The position numbers were made by a program, and so were the translations under genes. A DNA stretch of 64,000 nucleotides. Source: Allofournierella massiliensis (GTDB taxonomy: Bacteria; Bacillota; Clostridia; Oscillospirales; Ruminococcaceae). Shown piece after piece: positions 26,210 through 34,237 of this stretch. Each line of letters begins with the position of its first letter. Position 1 is the stretch's first letter. Location: positions 62,001-126,000 of the forward strand of contig NZ_JAFBIO010000002.1 in the NCBI RefSeq assembly GCF_021531255.1, written 5' to 3'. Under the pieces are notes generated by a model. It did no database searches, was not told the origin of the DNA, and saw nothing but the letters and a program-made list of their open reading frames with translations.

Positions 26210-26239
26210 ATTGTAACATGAAGGCCGCGGGGATAGCAA
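26210..26239 (-). promoter_or_regulatory. Promoter of nth
   Basis: On the minus strand: TTGCTA (26234-26239), 18 bases, TACAAT (26210-26215). Confidence 0.5.
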
Positions 26240-26346
26240 GAGAAATTAGGAACTATTTTCATTAAGGCGGGATGACAAGGCCGGGCGGGCGCAATAATGT
26301 AGGAAAACCCCGGGGGCCGGGCGCAAAGAGGGATAGGCAGGCCCGA

Positions 26347-26375
26347 TTGCGGGGGGAGGGCCTTTGCGATATAAT
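26347..26375 (+). promoter_or_regulatory. Promoter of the esterase-rarA operon
   Basis: TTGCGG (26347-26352), 17 bases, TATAAT (26370-26375). Confidence 0.65.
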
Positions 26376-26414
26376 ACTTTTAAAGTATAAAACGGAAATG
26401 AGGGGGAAGAAGCG

Positions 26415-27254
26415 ATGGCTTTCCTGCACTGCAAATTCAAGAGCGCGGCATTGGGGGCGCAGACGACTGTCCGGCTGTATCTGCCCTGTGACCAGCCCGG
26501 CTGGGCCGGCAGGGAGGTGCGGGCCGTGTTTACCCTGCTGCATGGGTATACCAACGATGGGGACGACTGGGTGCATTCTTCCTCGGCTCTCCGGATGGCC
26601 GCCGATAACGGGCTGGCCCTGATCATCCCGGACGCTTCCAACAGTTTTTACTGCGATATGGCAGCCGGGCCGGCCTGGAATACCTGGCTCACCCAGGAAC
26701 TGCCGGGGCAGCTGGATCAGATCTTCAAGCTGCCCCGGCAGCGGGAAAAGAATTTTCTGTGCGGCCTGTCCATGGGGGGATATGGGGCACTGTATATCGG
26801 CATGAATCATCCGGAGCGCTATGCGGGCATCGCCAGCTTTTCCGGCTGCCTGGATCTGGCCCTGATGCTGCAAAACCGGGAAGATCCGGCTGTGCGCCGG
26901 GCCTTTGAGCCGATCCTGGGCCGGGAGCTGGAGCTGTCTGCGGACAGAAATCTCTTCCGGCTGGCCGAACGGGTGAGCCGCCTGCCCCAGGAAGAGCAGC
27001 CCAAAATCCTTTGCACAGCGGGCCGGCAGGACCATGAGCCCTATTATATCATTGAGCAGAACCGACGGTTTCACAGCCATGCCAAGAATCTGCCCCTGGC
27101 GGACTACACCTATCTGGAGTGGGACGGCACCCATCAATGGGAGTTCTGGGACAGAAGCCTGAGCCTGGCCATTGACCGGTTTGTAAACCCCGGCTACGGG
27201 CAGGCCTGCCGTCAGGCCTGGAGCTGCAAAACCAGCGAGGAGGAGGACAAATGA
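26415..27254 (+). CDS. Alpha/beta hydrolase, EstA/esterase D-like
   Basis: 279 residues. Oxyanion-hole motif LLHGYTNDGDDW and nucleophile elbow GLSMGGYGAL (Ser at about 116). A His near the C-terminus (GTHQWEFWDRSL) completes a Ser-Asp-His triad; this HxWxxW pattern is typical of tributyrin esterase EstA and S-formylglutathione-hydrolase-like proteins. Cytoplasmic, no signal peptide. The stop overlaps the rarA start by four bases. Confidence 0.85.
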   Translation: MAFLHCKFKSAALGAQTTVRLYLPCDQPGWAGREVRAVFTLLHGYTNDGDDWVHSSSALRMAADNGLALIIPDASNSFYCDMAAGPAWNTWLTQELPGQLDQIFKLPRQREKNFLCGLSMGGYGALYIGMNHPERYAGIASFSGCLDLALMLQNREDPAVRRAFEPILGRELELSADRNLFRLAERVSRLPQEEQPKILCTAGRQDHEPYYIIEQNRRFHSHAKNLPLADYTYLEWDGTHQWEFWDRSLSLAIDRFVNPGYGQACRQAWSCKTSEEEDK

Positions 27255-28516
27255 ACGAACCCTTGGCCCAGCGCCTGCGGCCCAGCAGCCTGGAGGAAGT
27301 CTGCGGGCAGAGGCATCTGCTGTCAGAAGGAATGGTGTTCCGAAGCACCCTGGAAAGCGGCCGGGTCCCCAATATGATCTTTTACGGGCCCAGCGGGGTG
27401 GGCAAGACCACGGTGGCCCGCATCATTGCGGACAACAGCGGAATGCGTCTGCATAAGCTGAACGGCACCTCTGCCTCCACCGGCGATATCAAGGCAGTAT
27501 TGGCCGAGATCGGCACCCTGGGGGCCGCCAACGGGATTCTGCTCTATCTGGATGAGATCCAGTATCTCAATAAAAAGCAGCAGCAGAGCCTGCTGGAATG
27601 CATCGAGGACGGAAGCGTGACCCTGATCGCGTCCACCACCGAAAACCCCTATTTTTATATTTATAACGCTCTGCTTTCCCGGTGCACGGTTTTTGAGTTC
27701 AAAGCGCTGGAAAAAGAGGATATCCGTCAGGGAATCCGCAACGCTGTCCAGAAGCTGAGCCGGGAGGAAGGCCCGGTTGTCCTGGAGGAACAGGCGGAGG
27801 ATTACCTGGCCGAGAGCGCCGGTGGAGATATGCGCAAGGCTCTGGGCAGCCTGGAGTTTGCGGTCAGTGCCGCCAAACCGGGGCCGGATGGCAAGCAGGT
27901 CACCCTGGATATGATCCGCCAGGTTTGCCGGCGCACCGCCATGCGATATGACCGGGAGGGCGATGAGCACTATGATATTGTGTCGGCCTACCAGAAATCC
28001 ATGCGGGGTTCTGATCCGGACGCTGCTCTGCATTATCTGGCCCGGCTTTTGGAGGCGGGGGACCTGGTAAGCGCCTGCCGCCGGCTGATGGTGTGCGCCT
28101 GCGAGGATGTAGGGCTGGCCTATCCCCAGATCATCCCCATTGTAAAAGCGGCTGTGGATGCCGCCAACATGGTGGGGCTGCCCGAAGCGCGGATCCCTCT
28201 GGCCGACGCAGTCATCCTGGTGGCCATCAGCCCCAAATCCAACTCCGGCGAGGCGGCCATCGACGAAGCTCTGGCCGATGTGCGGCGGGGCCGCAGCGGC
28301 CCGGTTCCCCGCCAGCTGCAGAACAAGCATTTTGATGGAGAGGATGCGGCGGCGAAAGGTCAGCACTATCTGTATGCTCATGATTTTGAGCATCATTGGG
28401 TGGAGCAGCAGTACTTGCCGGATGTATTGAAAGACCGGGTCTACTATCATTTTGGGGAGAATAAAACCGAGCAGGCCGCCAAACTTTACTGGGAAAAGAT
28501 CAAAGGGAAAAAATAA
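27251..28516 (+). CDS. rarA: Replication-associated recombination protein A
   Basis: 421-residue AAA+ ATPase (RarA/MgsA) that acts at stalled replication forks. Walker A GPSGVGKTT (about residues 46-54), Walker B LLYLDEIQYL, sensor STTENPYF and arginine-finger LLSRC. The C-terminal tetramerisation part has the conserved EDVGLAYP and LADAVILVAISPKSN. ATG at 27251 overlaps the esterase stop. No terminator with a clear T run follows, only AAAAAATAATTTTTTG. Confidence 0.94.
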   Translation: MNEPLAQRLRPSSLEEVCGQRHLLSEGMVFRSTLESGRVPNMIFYGPSGVGKTTVARIIADNSGMRLHKLNGTSASTGDIKAVLAEIGTLGAANGILLYLDEIQYLNKKQQQSLLECIEDGSVTLIASTTENPYFYIYNALLSRCTVFEFKALEKEDIRQGIRNAVQKLSREEGPVVLEEQAEDYLAESAGGDMRKALGSLEFAVSAAKPGPDGKQVTLDMIRQVCRRTAMRYDREGDEHYDIVSAYQKSMRGSDPDAALHYLARLLEAGDLVSACRRLMVCACEDVGLAYPQIIPIVKAAVDAANMVGLPEARIPLADAVILVAISPKSNSGEAAIDEALADVRRGRSGPVPRQLQNKHFDGEDAAAKGQHYLYAHDFEHHWVEQQYLPDVLKDRVYYHFGENKTEQAAKLYWEKIKGKK

Positions 28517-28543
28517 TTTTTTGTGGAAAAGAACTCCCGGCGC

Positions 28544-28609
28544 TTGACAAGGCGGGCGGCGTCCCCTATTCTATGTAGTAGAAGATACTATTTTCATTAG
28601 CACATAATG
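28544..28609 (+). promoter_or_regulatory. Promoter and possible operators of the Fur-family gene
   Basis: TTGACA (28544-28549), 17 bases, TATTCT (28567-28572). Downstream lie two 5-5-5 inverted repeats, TAGTA-gaaga-TACTA (28576-28590) and CATTA-gcaca-TAATG (28595-28609), where an autorepressor could bind. Confidence 0.6.
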
Positions 28610-28660
28610 ACCGGTATCTTTGAACCAGAAGCCAAAAATCCAAGAAAGGGGGCGTGATTC

Positions 28661-29047
28661 ATGCGCTATTCCCGGCAGAAGGAAATGGTACTGAACGAGG
28701 TATTGTCCCGCTGCGATCATCCCACAGCGGACGAGATTTATACCTCTGTGCGGGCCAAATGCCCCGGCATTAGTCTGGGGACGGTATATCGAAACCTGAA
28801 CAGCCTGGTGGAAATGGGCAGCGTGCGCCGTGTGGGGATTCCCGGCAAGGCAGACCGTTTTGACCGCACCCTGGAACAGCACAATCATATGTATTGTCTG
28901 GAGTGCGGCTGTGTCCAGGACGTTTTGGTGGATGAGGAAGCACTGCGGGCGGTGCTGGAAAAAACGCCCGAACTGCAGCTGGAAGGGTATTCTTTGACCC
29001 TGTACGGCCGCTGCCCTGGCTGCAGGCGAAAGGCAAGGCTGCAGTAA
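28661..29047 (+). CDS. Fur-family metalloregulator (PerR/Fur/Zur type)
   Basis: 128 residues. Winged helix with PTADEIYTSVRA and GTVYRNLNSL, then the metal site HNHMYCLECG. Structural zinc Cys pairs are CLEC and CPGC. The subtype (peroxide, iron or zinc) cannot be fixed from sequence alone. ATG at 28661 behind GAAAGGGGG. It has its own promoter and a hairpin after the stop. No regulated target is adjacent. Confidence 0.88.
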   Translation: MRYSRQKEMVLNEVLSRCDHPTADEIYTSVRAKCPGISLGTVYRNLNSLVEMGSVRRVGIPGKADRFDRTLEQHNHMYCLECGCVQDVLVDEEALRAVLEKTPELQLEGYSLTLYGRCPGCRRKARLQ

Positions 29048-29060
29048 ATGGGGCCGGCAG

Positions 29061-29106
29061 GGCCGCAAAGGGCAAGCCTTTTGCGGCCGGCTTTGCCAGG
29101 CTTTTT
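29061..29106 (+). terminator. Terminator after the Fur-family gene
   Basis: GGCCGCAAAGG pairs with CCTTTTGCGGCC; a T run follows at 29102. Confidence 0.55.
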
Positions 29107-29157
29107 GGCGGGGCGCGGATGCCTTTGAAAAAATTTGCAGCAAAATAAAAAAAGTTG

Positions 29158-29186
29158 TTGACAAACAGAAAAATAGCGGATATAAT
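29158..29186 (+). promoter_or_regulatory. Promoter of tRNA-Pro
   Basis: Full consensus: TTGACA (29158-29163), 17 bases, TATAAT (29181-29186). Confidence 0.92.
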
Positions 29187-29210
29187 AATACACGTCGCCG
29201 AAAGCGATAT

Positions 29211-29287
29211 CCGGGTGTAGCGCAGTTTGGTAGCGCGCTTGAATGGGGTTCAAGAGGCCGTGAGTTCGACTCTCGCCACTCGGACCA
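29211..29287 (+). tRNA. tRNA-Pro, anticodon GGG
   Basis: 77-base cloverleaf. Acceptor CCGGGTG pairs with CACTCGG (one G-U pair). The anticodon stem is CTTGA/TCAAG with loop ATGGGGT, giving anticodon GGG. The T loop GTTCGAC is standard, and CCA is encoded (29285-29287). Confidence 0.96.
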
Positions 29288-29319
29288 AAGCCATCAGCTT
29301 TTTAGCTGATGGCTTTTTT
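29288..29319 (+). terminator. Terminator after tRNA-Pro
   Basis: AGCCATCAGCT/AGCTGATGGCT stem followed by six T, starting right after the CCA end. Confidence 0.93.
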
Positions 29320-29333
29320 GTTGTTGTAATGCG

Positions 29334-29374
29334 GGTTTGCGGGCGGTTCCGAACCTCGGAACCGCCCGCAAACC
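29334..29374. repeat. 19-base perfect inverted repeat
   Basis: Arms 29334-29352 and 29356-29374 are exact reverse complements around the loop ACC, then TTTTCTTT. It has no gene immediately upstream, because the tRNA already has its own terminator. Confidence 0.75.
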
Positions 29375-29451
29375 TTTTCTTTAAATTTGCAAGCATGGTT
29401 TTGTGCATGGTACTGATGATTGGATAAACTCCTCAGGCATCGGACGAAAGC

Positions 29452-29829
29452 CTATCTCTTATGCTGCTGAATCCAGTCCAGAACGCCTTCATAATCCAGT
29501 GAGCCGTCGGCCATGCCAAGTCCCAGAGCAATCAGGTCAGCGTCGGAGTACTCCATGACCACGCCGTTTACATCCAGGAAGATGAGCAGCGCATAGGCAC
29601 CGATGCGCTTGTTTCCATCCAGAAAGGCGTGATTCTTGGTAAGGGTAACTCCCAGCTTTGCTGCTTTCTCTTCGATACTGGGATAAAGCTCCTGACCTCC
29701 AAATGTGGAAAAGGGGCTTTGTACGGCGGAATCAAACAGACCTTCGTCCCGAAGACCATCCAGCCCACCGGTCACCTGCATGAGGAACCGGTGAAGCTGC
29801 ATCACTTTTTGTGTGGACAATACAATCAT
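29452..29829 (-). CDS. doc: Doc-type toxin (Fic/Doc family)
   Basis: 125 residues. The core Fic motif is HAFLDGNKRIG (about residues 66-76), fitting the Doc pattern H-x-F-x-D-G-N-K-R. Known Doc kinases phosphorylate EF-Tu and stop translation until Phd binds. It starts within the antitoxin gene (four-base overlap). Base composition is lower in GC than its neighbours, which suggests transfer. Confidence 0.9.
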   Translation of the reverse strand: MIVLSTQKVMQLHRFLMQVTGGLDGLRDEGLFDSAVQSPFSTFGGQELYPSIEEKAAKLGVTLTKNHAFLDGNKRIGAYALLIFLDVNGVVMEYSDADLIALGLGMADGSLDYEGVLDWIQQHKR

Positions 29830-30068
29830 TTTGCCAACTCCTCAAACGCTGCCCGGTGATTTTTAAAAATCCGGGTGGCAGAAATACCAATCGATTCATC
29901 GTCCGATAAAAGAAGCCGCGGGTCGGCCTCGATATCCAGCAATACATACTTGGGCCGATTGCCTTTCAGAATCACAGCCTTGCCTCGCTGGTCGGCAATT
30001 CTCGTTGCGCGGGAAAAATTCTGATTGGCTTCGGTCACGGAAATCATTTCACGGGTATCAAGCATCAT
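29826..30068 (-). CDS. phd: Phd/YefM-family antitoxin
   Basis: 80 residues. The N-terminal half MISVTEANQNFSRATRIADQ is a Phd/YefM DNA-binding domain; the C-terminal SATRIFKNHRAAFEELAK would wrap the toxin. ATG at 30068 behind AGAGGTG; an in-frame GTG at 30077 is less likely. Upstream is a perfect 10-base inverted repeat, the usual place for Phd-Doc autoregulation. Confidence 0.87.
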   Translation of the reverse strand: MMLDTREMISVTEANQNFSRATRIADQRGKAVILKGNRPKYVLLDIEADPRLLLSDDESIGISATRIFKNHRAAFEELAK

Positions 30069-30098
30069 TCTAATCACCTCTGCTTTTCAGCATACCGC

Positions 30099-30126
30099 AT
30101 AAATAGGTGAAATATAACCTATTTAT
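30099..30126. promoter_or_regulatory. Probable Phd operator
   Basis: ATAAATAGGT (30099-30108) and ACCTATTTAT (30117-30126) are perfect inverted arms around an eight-base centre. They overlap the region where the phd promoter must lie. Confidence 0.7.
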
Positions 30127-30129
30127 TAC

Positions 30130-30610
30130 AAAAGCATGGGAAAGACAGAGGGGTCCTCCCGATTCTTCCGCCAGCTTGCGCTTTTTCGTGGTGGCAGGGG
30201 AGGGGCACGGCAGTCCGAAGGATGCGATCACAGGGGTAATTAGCGGCACTTATTCCGGCGCAGGCGCTGAAGAATGATCTCCTTGCCGGAAATGCGGGTC
30301 ACGGTGTCTGGTTAGTCTCCTCCGCCATGCGCTCGGTGAATTCACACGGCTTGAATTCCGGCTCAATAGGGCAGGCGGAAACTTTGGTGGTGTGGATGAA
30401 CCCGTCGGCGGCATACCGCAGAAGCTTCACCGGATGATGCAGCGATGGATTTACATACTACCGGAAAAAATTAACGCAAATATGACAGATTTAGACGGAC
30501 AATCGTTTTATGGGAATGCGCTTATAGCCCGGATCTATCCGATGATGGAGTTTCGAAGAATCAAGCCCACGGGGGCAGCGCACTGGGGCGCAGAGCCTGT
30601 GTTCAAATAA
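30130..30610. other. Eroded region without an intact gene
   Basis: No complete gene is found. On the minus strand, about 30437-30303, an open stretch reads LLRYAADGFIHTTKVSACPI and goes on to EFTERMAEETNQ. It then needs a frame change to continue as TVTRISGKEIILQRLRR and stop near 30240. This looks like the C-terminal relic of a protein I cannot name. On the plus strand 30392-30610 is open, but its composition is unconvincing. Confidence 0.4.
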
Positions 30611-30614
30611 AAAT

Positions 30615-30633
30615 GAAAATGATAATGATTTTT
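30615..30633. promoter_or_regulatory. Fur-box-like site upstream of the GGDEF/EAL gene
   Basis: The 19 bases GAAAATGATAATGATTTTT agree at most positions with the Fur consensus of three NATWAT-type units. The site ends 10 bases before the -35 hexamer at 30644. Confidence 0.4.
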
Positions 30634-30643
30634 GTGTTTTTGG

Positions 30644-30672
30644 CTGACAGGCCCTTAAAACTTTGATAATAT
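30644..30672 (+). promoter_or_regulatory. Promoter of the GGDEF/EAL gene
   Basis: CTGACA (30644-30649), 17 bases, TAATAT (30667-30672). Confidence 0.6.
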
Positions 30673-30696
30673 AGTAAGTATCAAAGGAAGAACGGT

Positions 30697-33600
30697 GTGA
30701 GGGATTTGCTGGATTTTTTTGAAGAACTGGATGAACTGGTCTATGTATCGGACATCCAGAACCATGAACTGGTCTATATGAATCGCCGCCTGCGGGCATC
30801 CCTGGGCTATGCGGACCATTCGGACTATGTGGGGCAAAAATGCTATAAGGTGCTGCAGGGGCGGGAAGGCCCCTGCCCTTTCTGCAATAATGGGGAACTG
30901 GAACAGGGGAAATTTTTTTCCTGGATTCATAAAAACCCGGTATTGGGCAAACGGTATCTCATCAAAGATACTGCCCTTACGGTAGGGCAGAGGCTTTGCC
31001 GGCTGGAACTGGCCATCGATGTGTATGGGGCCGGAGGCACCGTTCCCTGCTGCTATACCCGCAGCGAGGCCCTGCTCAATGAGTGCCTGCGCAGGCTGTT
31101 TACCGCCACTGACCCGGAAGAGGGCCTGGAGCTGGTTCTGGAATATCTGGGGGACACCTTCGCCTGTGACCGGGTATATGTGTTCGAGATGAACGGGGCC
31201 GACGGGGTAGACAATACCTATGAGTGGTGCCGGGAAGGCGTTACGCCGCAGCGGGAGATCCTGCAGAAGGTGCCCCTGTCCAGCATTGACTGGTGGCTGC
31301 AGATCTTCGGCAAAAACAAGGTGGTGCTGATCCGGGATCTGGAGGAGATCCGTACCCAGTATCCGGTGGCGTATGCCATCCTGAAACCGCAGAAGGTGAG
31401 GTCGCTGGCTGCGGGGCCGATTGCTTCCGAAGGGCAGATCATGGGATTTTTGGGGGTGGATAACCCGGACCCGGAAGGGATGGCCCTGCTGGAATATGTC
31501 CTGAATGTGATTGGCTGCTCGGTGGCGGCCCGGCTGCGCCAGAGAGATCTGCTGCACCGGCTGAACACCCTGAGTTTCCACGACCCGCTTACAGGGGTGC
31601 TCAATCGCAACGCCATGTTTGAGCACGGTGCCCGCTGTCAGGATCTTACCAGCGTGGGTGTGGTATACTGCGATGTGACCAGCCTCAAGCAGGTGAACGA
31701 TACCCAGGGGCACAGTGCTGGAGATCAGCTGATCTGCAGCTGCTGCAATCTGCTGAAGGATGTGCTGGATACGCCCCGGATCTATCGCTCGGGCGGGGAT
31801 GAATTTGTGGCCATCTTCCGCAATTGCAGCCGGGAAGAACTCAAAAAGAATGTGAAGACCCTGCACGACCGGATCCGGCAGGAACGGTTCCATATGGCGG
31901 TGGGGTATGCCTGGTCCGATCAGAGCCCCTTCAATCTGGAAACCCTCATTGCCCAGGCAGACAGGGTGATGTACCAGGATAAACGGGATTACTATGAGGC
32001 CAACCGGGGGATGGGCGTTGACCGGAGGCATGGGGACAGGCGAGGAAACCCGGAGCAGGCCAACAGCCTGTTTTACCATTTCCTTTCCAATACATACCAT
32101 GATATGGAATTCCTGTTCCGGTCCATTGCCCAGGAAAATACGGTGGGATATTTCTACTTTGGCGACCTGCAGAAGGATCTGTTCTATGTATCCGACAATA
32201 TGCGGGATGAGTTCGGCTTTGAGAGCAATGTGGTGCCGGGGCTTTTGCAGGAGTGGGCTCAGCGAATTCCCAACCCCAAATACCGGCAGATCTATCAGCA
32301 GTCCCTGAAAAAGCTGATGGAAGAAAAGCGGGCGGTGCACGACCTGCGCTATCAGGTGCGGAACGCTGCCGGCCGAAATGTCTGGATCCGCTGCTATGGC
32401 CTGCTGAAATGGAGTGAAGACGGAGAGAAACCGCTGTTTTTCAGCGGGCGGATCACCCATCAGGATGATGATTTTATGGTAGACCCCATTACCAACTTCC
32501 CACGGGGACCGGTCATGTTCCGGTACATGGCCGAGCGCGGCGAAGAAGACAGTAAATTCCTCACCATCGGTTTCTGTCTGAACAGTATTTCCGAGCTGAA
32601 CAATACCCGCGGTCGGGTATACAGCGACCATCTGGTGCAGAGCATTGCCGAAGAACTGATGCGCACATTGTCCGGCAAGATGTCCTTTTACCAGCTGGAA
32701 GGGATGCGCTGCGCCGCGGTGGTGGACCCCGGCTGCCAGGAAAGCGCGTCGGAACTGGTGGGACAGATCCGGCGGGTGGTGGAAAAGGGATACCGTATGC
32801 TGGGGCTGTCGGTGCCGAACCCCTGCTCGTTTGCCCTGATGAAGTACCCGCAGGATCACCATTCGCCCTCCGACTATCTGGAAGACTTGGTCTGCCTGAT
32901 CAAGGTGGCCAAGCACGACCCGGGCCAGCCCTACCTGGATGATTCCGCTTCCAATTTGGAAAAGATCCGCAAGATGTCCAACATGGCCCTGGCGCTGAGC
33001 CAGGATGTGCTGCAGAACATGGAAAACTTCCGGCTGGTGATCCAGCCGGTGGTGTCGGCAGATACCGGCAGAATGGTGGGCGGCGAAGCCCTGCTGCGGT
33101 GGAATTTCGGCGGAGAGAGCGTCCCGCCGGACCTCTTTATCCCCATTCTGGAGCGGGATAACCTGATCCAGAAGGCAGGGCGCTGGGTGTTTGAGCAGGC
33201 TGTCTGCAGATGTATGCGGCTGGTGGCCTGTATCCCGGATTTCTACCTGACCTTCAATGTGAGCCTGCAGCAGTTATCCGACACGGGGCTGACCGATTTC
33301 ATGCGGGCCACCCTGAAAAAATACCACCTGGACGGTACGCACCTGATGGCGGAGATGACCGAGAGCTGTATGGATGAACAGCCCGAAAAGTTGCTGCATT
33401 TTGTGGACGCCTGCCGGGAAATGGGCATCCAGATTGCGCTGGACGATTTCGGCAGCGGCGATTCTTCCCTGCGCATGCTGCTGCAGTACCCTTCCAACAT
33501 GATCAAGCTGGATCGGTCCCTGCTGGCGGAAATGGAAGAATCCGCCGACAAGATGAGCTTTATTTCCAGTATCGTGTATGCCTGCCACCAGTTTGGCAAG

Positions 33601-33750
33601 AAGGTGTGCATGGAAGGGGTGGAAAACAAAGCCCAGGATGCCATGATCAAAAAAGCCGGCTGTGACATGATCCAGGGGTATTACTACTATAAGCCCATGG
33701 AAGTGGCGGAGATGTATCGACAGATCACCCAGGAGCAGCCCGATCTCTGA
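30697..33750 (+). CDS. Multidomain GGDEF/EAL cyclic-di-GMP protein with PAS and GAF sensors
   Basis: 1017 residues, no transmembrane segment. Order: PAS-like domain with a Cys cluster CPFCNNG (1-115), GAF (about 120-285), intact GGDEF (SGGDEF near 366-371) without a clear RxxD inhibitory site, second PAS-like domain (455-590), degenerate GGDEF (597-750, EGMRCAAVV where the motif should be), EAL (760-1010). The EAL domain keeps EALLRW, FNVS, AEMTES, DDFGSGDSSL, IKLD and EGVE, so phosphodiesterase activity is expected; both activities are possible. It starts with GTG at 30697 behind AAGGAAG. Monocistronic. Confidence 0.9.
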   Translation: MRDLLDFFEELDELVYVSDIQNHELVYMNRRLRASLGYADHSDYVGQKCYKVLQGREGPCPFCNNGELEQGKFFSWIHKNPVLGKRYLIKDTALTVGQRLCRLELAIDVYGAGGTVPCCYTRSEALLNECLRRLFTATDPEEGLELVLEYLGDTFACDRVYVFEMNGADGVDNTYEWCREGVTPQREILQKVPLSSIDWWLQIFGKNKVVLIRDLEEIRTQYPVAYAILKPQKVRSLAAGPIASEGQIMGFLGVDNPDPEGMALLEYVLNVIGCSVAARLRQRDLLHRLNTLSFHDPLTGVLNRNAMFEHGARCQDLTSVGVVYCDVTSLKQVNDTQGHSAGDQLICSCCNLLKDVLDTPRIYRSGGDEFVAIFRNCSREELKKNVKTLHDRIRQERFHMAVGYAWSDQSPFNLETLIAQADRVMYQDKRDYYEANRGMGVDRRHGDRRGNPEQANSLFYHFLSNTYHDMEFLFRSIAQENTVGYFYFGDLQKDLFYVSDNMRDEFGFESNVVPGLLQEWAQRIPNPKYRQIYQQSLKKLMEEKRAVHDLRYQVRNAAGRNVWIRCYGLLKWSEDGEKPLFFSGRITHQDDDFMVDPITNFPRGPVMFRYMAERGEEDSKFLTIGFCLNSISELNNTRGRVYSDHLVQSIAEELMRTLSGKMSFYQLEGMRCAAVVDPGCQESASELVGQIRRVVEKGYRMLGLSVPNPCSFALMKYPQDHHSPSDYLEDLVCLIKVAKHDPGQPYLDDSASNLEKIRKMSNMALALSQDVLQNMENFRLVIQPVVSADTGRMVGGEALLRWNFGGESVPPDLFIPILERDNLIQKAGRWVFEQAVCRCMRLVACIPDFYLTFNVSLQQLSDTGLTDFMRATLKKYHLDGTHLMAEMTESCMDEQPEKLLHFVDACREMGIQIALDDFGSGDSSLRMLLQYPSNMIKLDRSLLAEMEESADKMSFISSIVYACHQFGKKVCMEGVENKAQDAMIKKAGCDMIQGYYYYKPMEVAEMYRQITQEQPDL

Positions 33751-33767
33751 AAAAGCCAATCAAGTAC

Positions 33768-33812
33768 AAAAGCGCGCGGAACCCTGCAAAGGGCTGTTCC
33801 ACGCGCTTTTTT
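33768..33812 (+). terminator. Terminator after the GGDEF/EAL gene
   Basis: A long hairpin AAAAGCGCG...CGCGCTTTTTT with an inner CCCTGCAAAGGG. Confidence 0.85.
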
Positions 33813-33819
33813 GTGCTTT

Positions 33820-34166
33820 GAACACCCGCAAAAGGTGAAAAAAGGCGAAAATACCATCACGGCGGAAGGCAAGGACGAGGACCGGACCTATCATTACGGA
33901 GAGGAAGAGCTGGAGAGCGAGGATTTCCCGAATGCCCTCTCGGCTCTGAGCGCCGACAGCTTCACCGACGAAGAGCCGGGCGACAAGCTGGAGATCGGCC
34001 TGACCCTGCATCTGGATACAGAGGAAGAAACCAGCATCCAGGTGGACCTGTACCGGTATGACGGAACCAACTGCCTGGCAATTGTGGATGGCGAGCCGGT
34101 GTGCCTTGTGGCCGCAGCAGCGTCATGGATTTGGTGGAAGCAGTGAACGCCATTGTGCTGAACTGA
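33820..34166 (+). pseudogene. C-terminal remnant of a DUF4340-type protein
   Basis: The reading frame gives the end of a DUF4340-like protein: EGKDEDRTYHYGEEELESED, FPNALSALSADSFTDEEPG, LYRYDGTNCLAIVDGEPVCLV. The N-terminal two thirds are absent; the preceding DNA is the terminator of the GGDEF/EAL gene. Near 34112 a one-base deletion shifts the frame. The correct C-terminus SSVMDLVEAVNAIVLN then continues in another frame to the TGA at 34164-34166. No start codon or ribosome site. A dead fragment. Confidence 0.65.
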
Positions 34167-34182
34167 TTTCTCTTACAAAAGA

Positions 34183-34226
34183 AAAAGGCCGCCCGGCCCC
34201 GCAGATTGCGGGCCGGGCGGCCTTTT
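34183..34226. terminator. Bidirectional terminator after the RraA-like gene
   Basis: AAAAGGCCGCCCGGCCC pairs with its complement; T runs on both strands. Confidence 0.9.
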
Positions 34227-34237
34227 ATTGCAAAGAA

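Noticed and set aside
30392-30610. 72-codon plus-strand frame in the eroded region
   Set aside because: No ribosome site near the ATG and an implausible sequence; the opposite strand has a better protein-like relic.
29211-30700. Attachment-site duplication of the tRNA-Pro 3' end
   Set aside because: I looked for a second copy of the T-arm/acceptor sequence downstream and saw none within this stretch.
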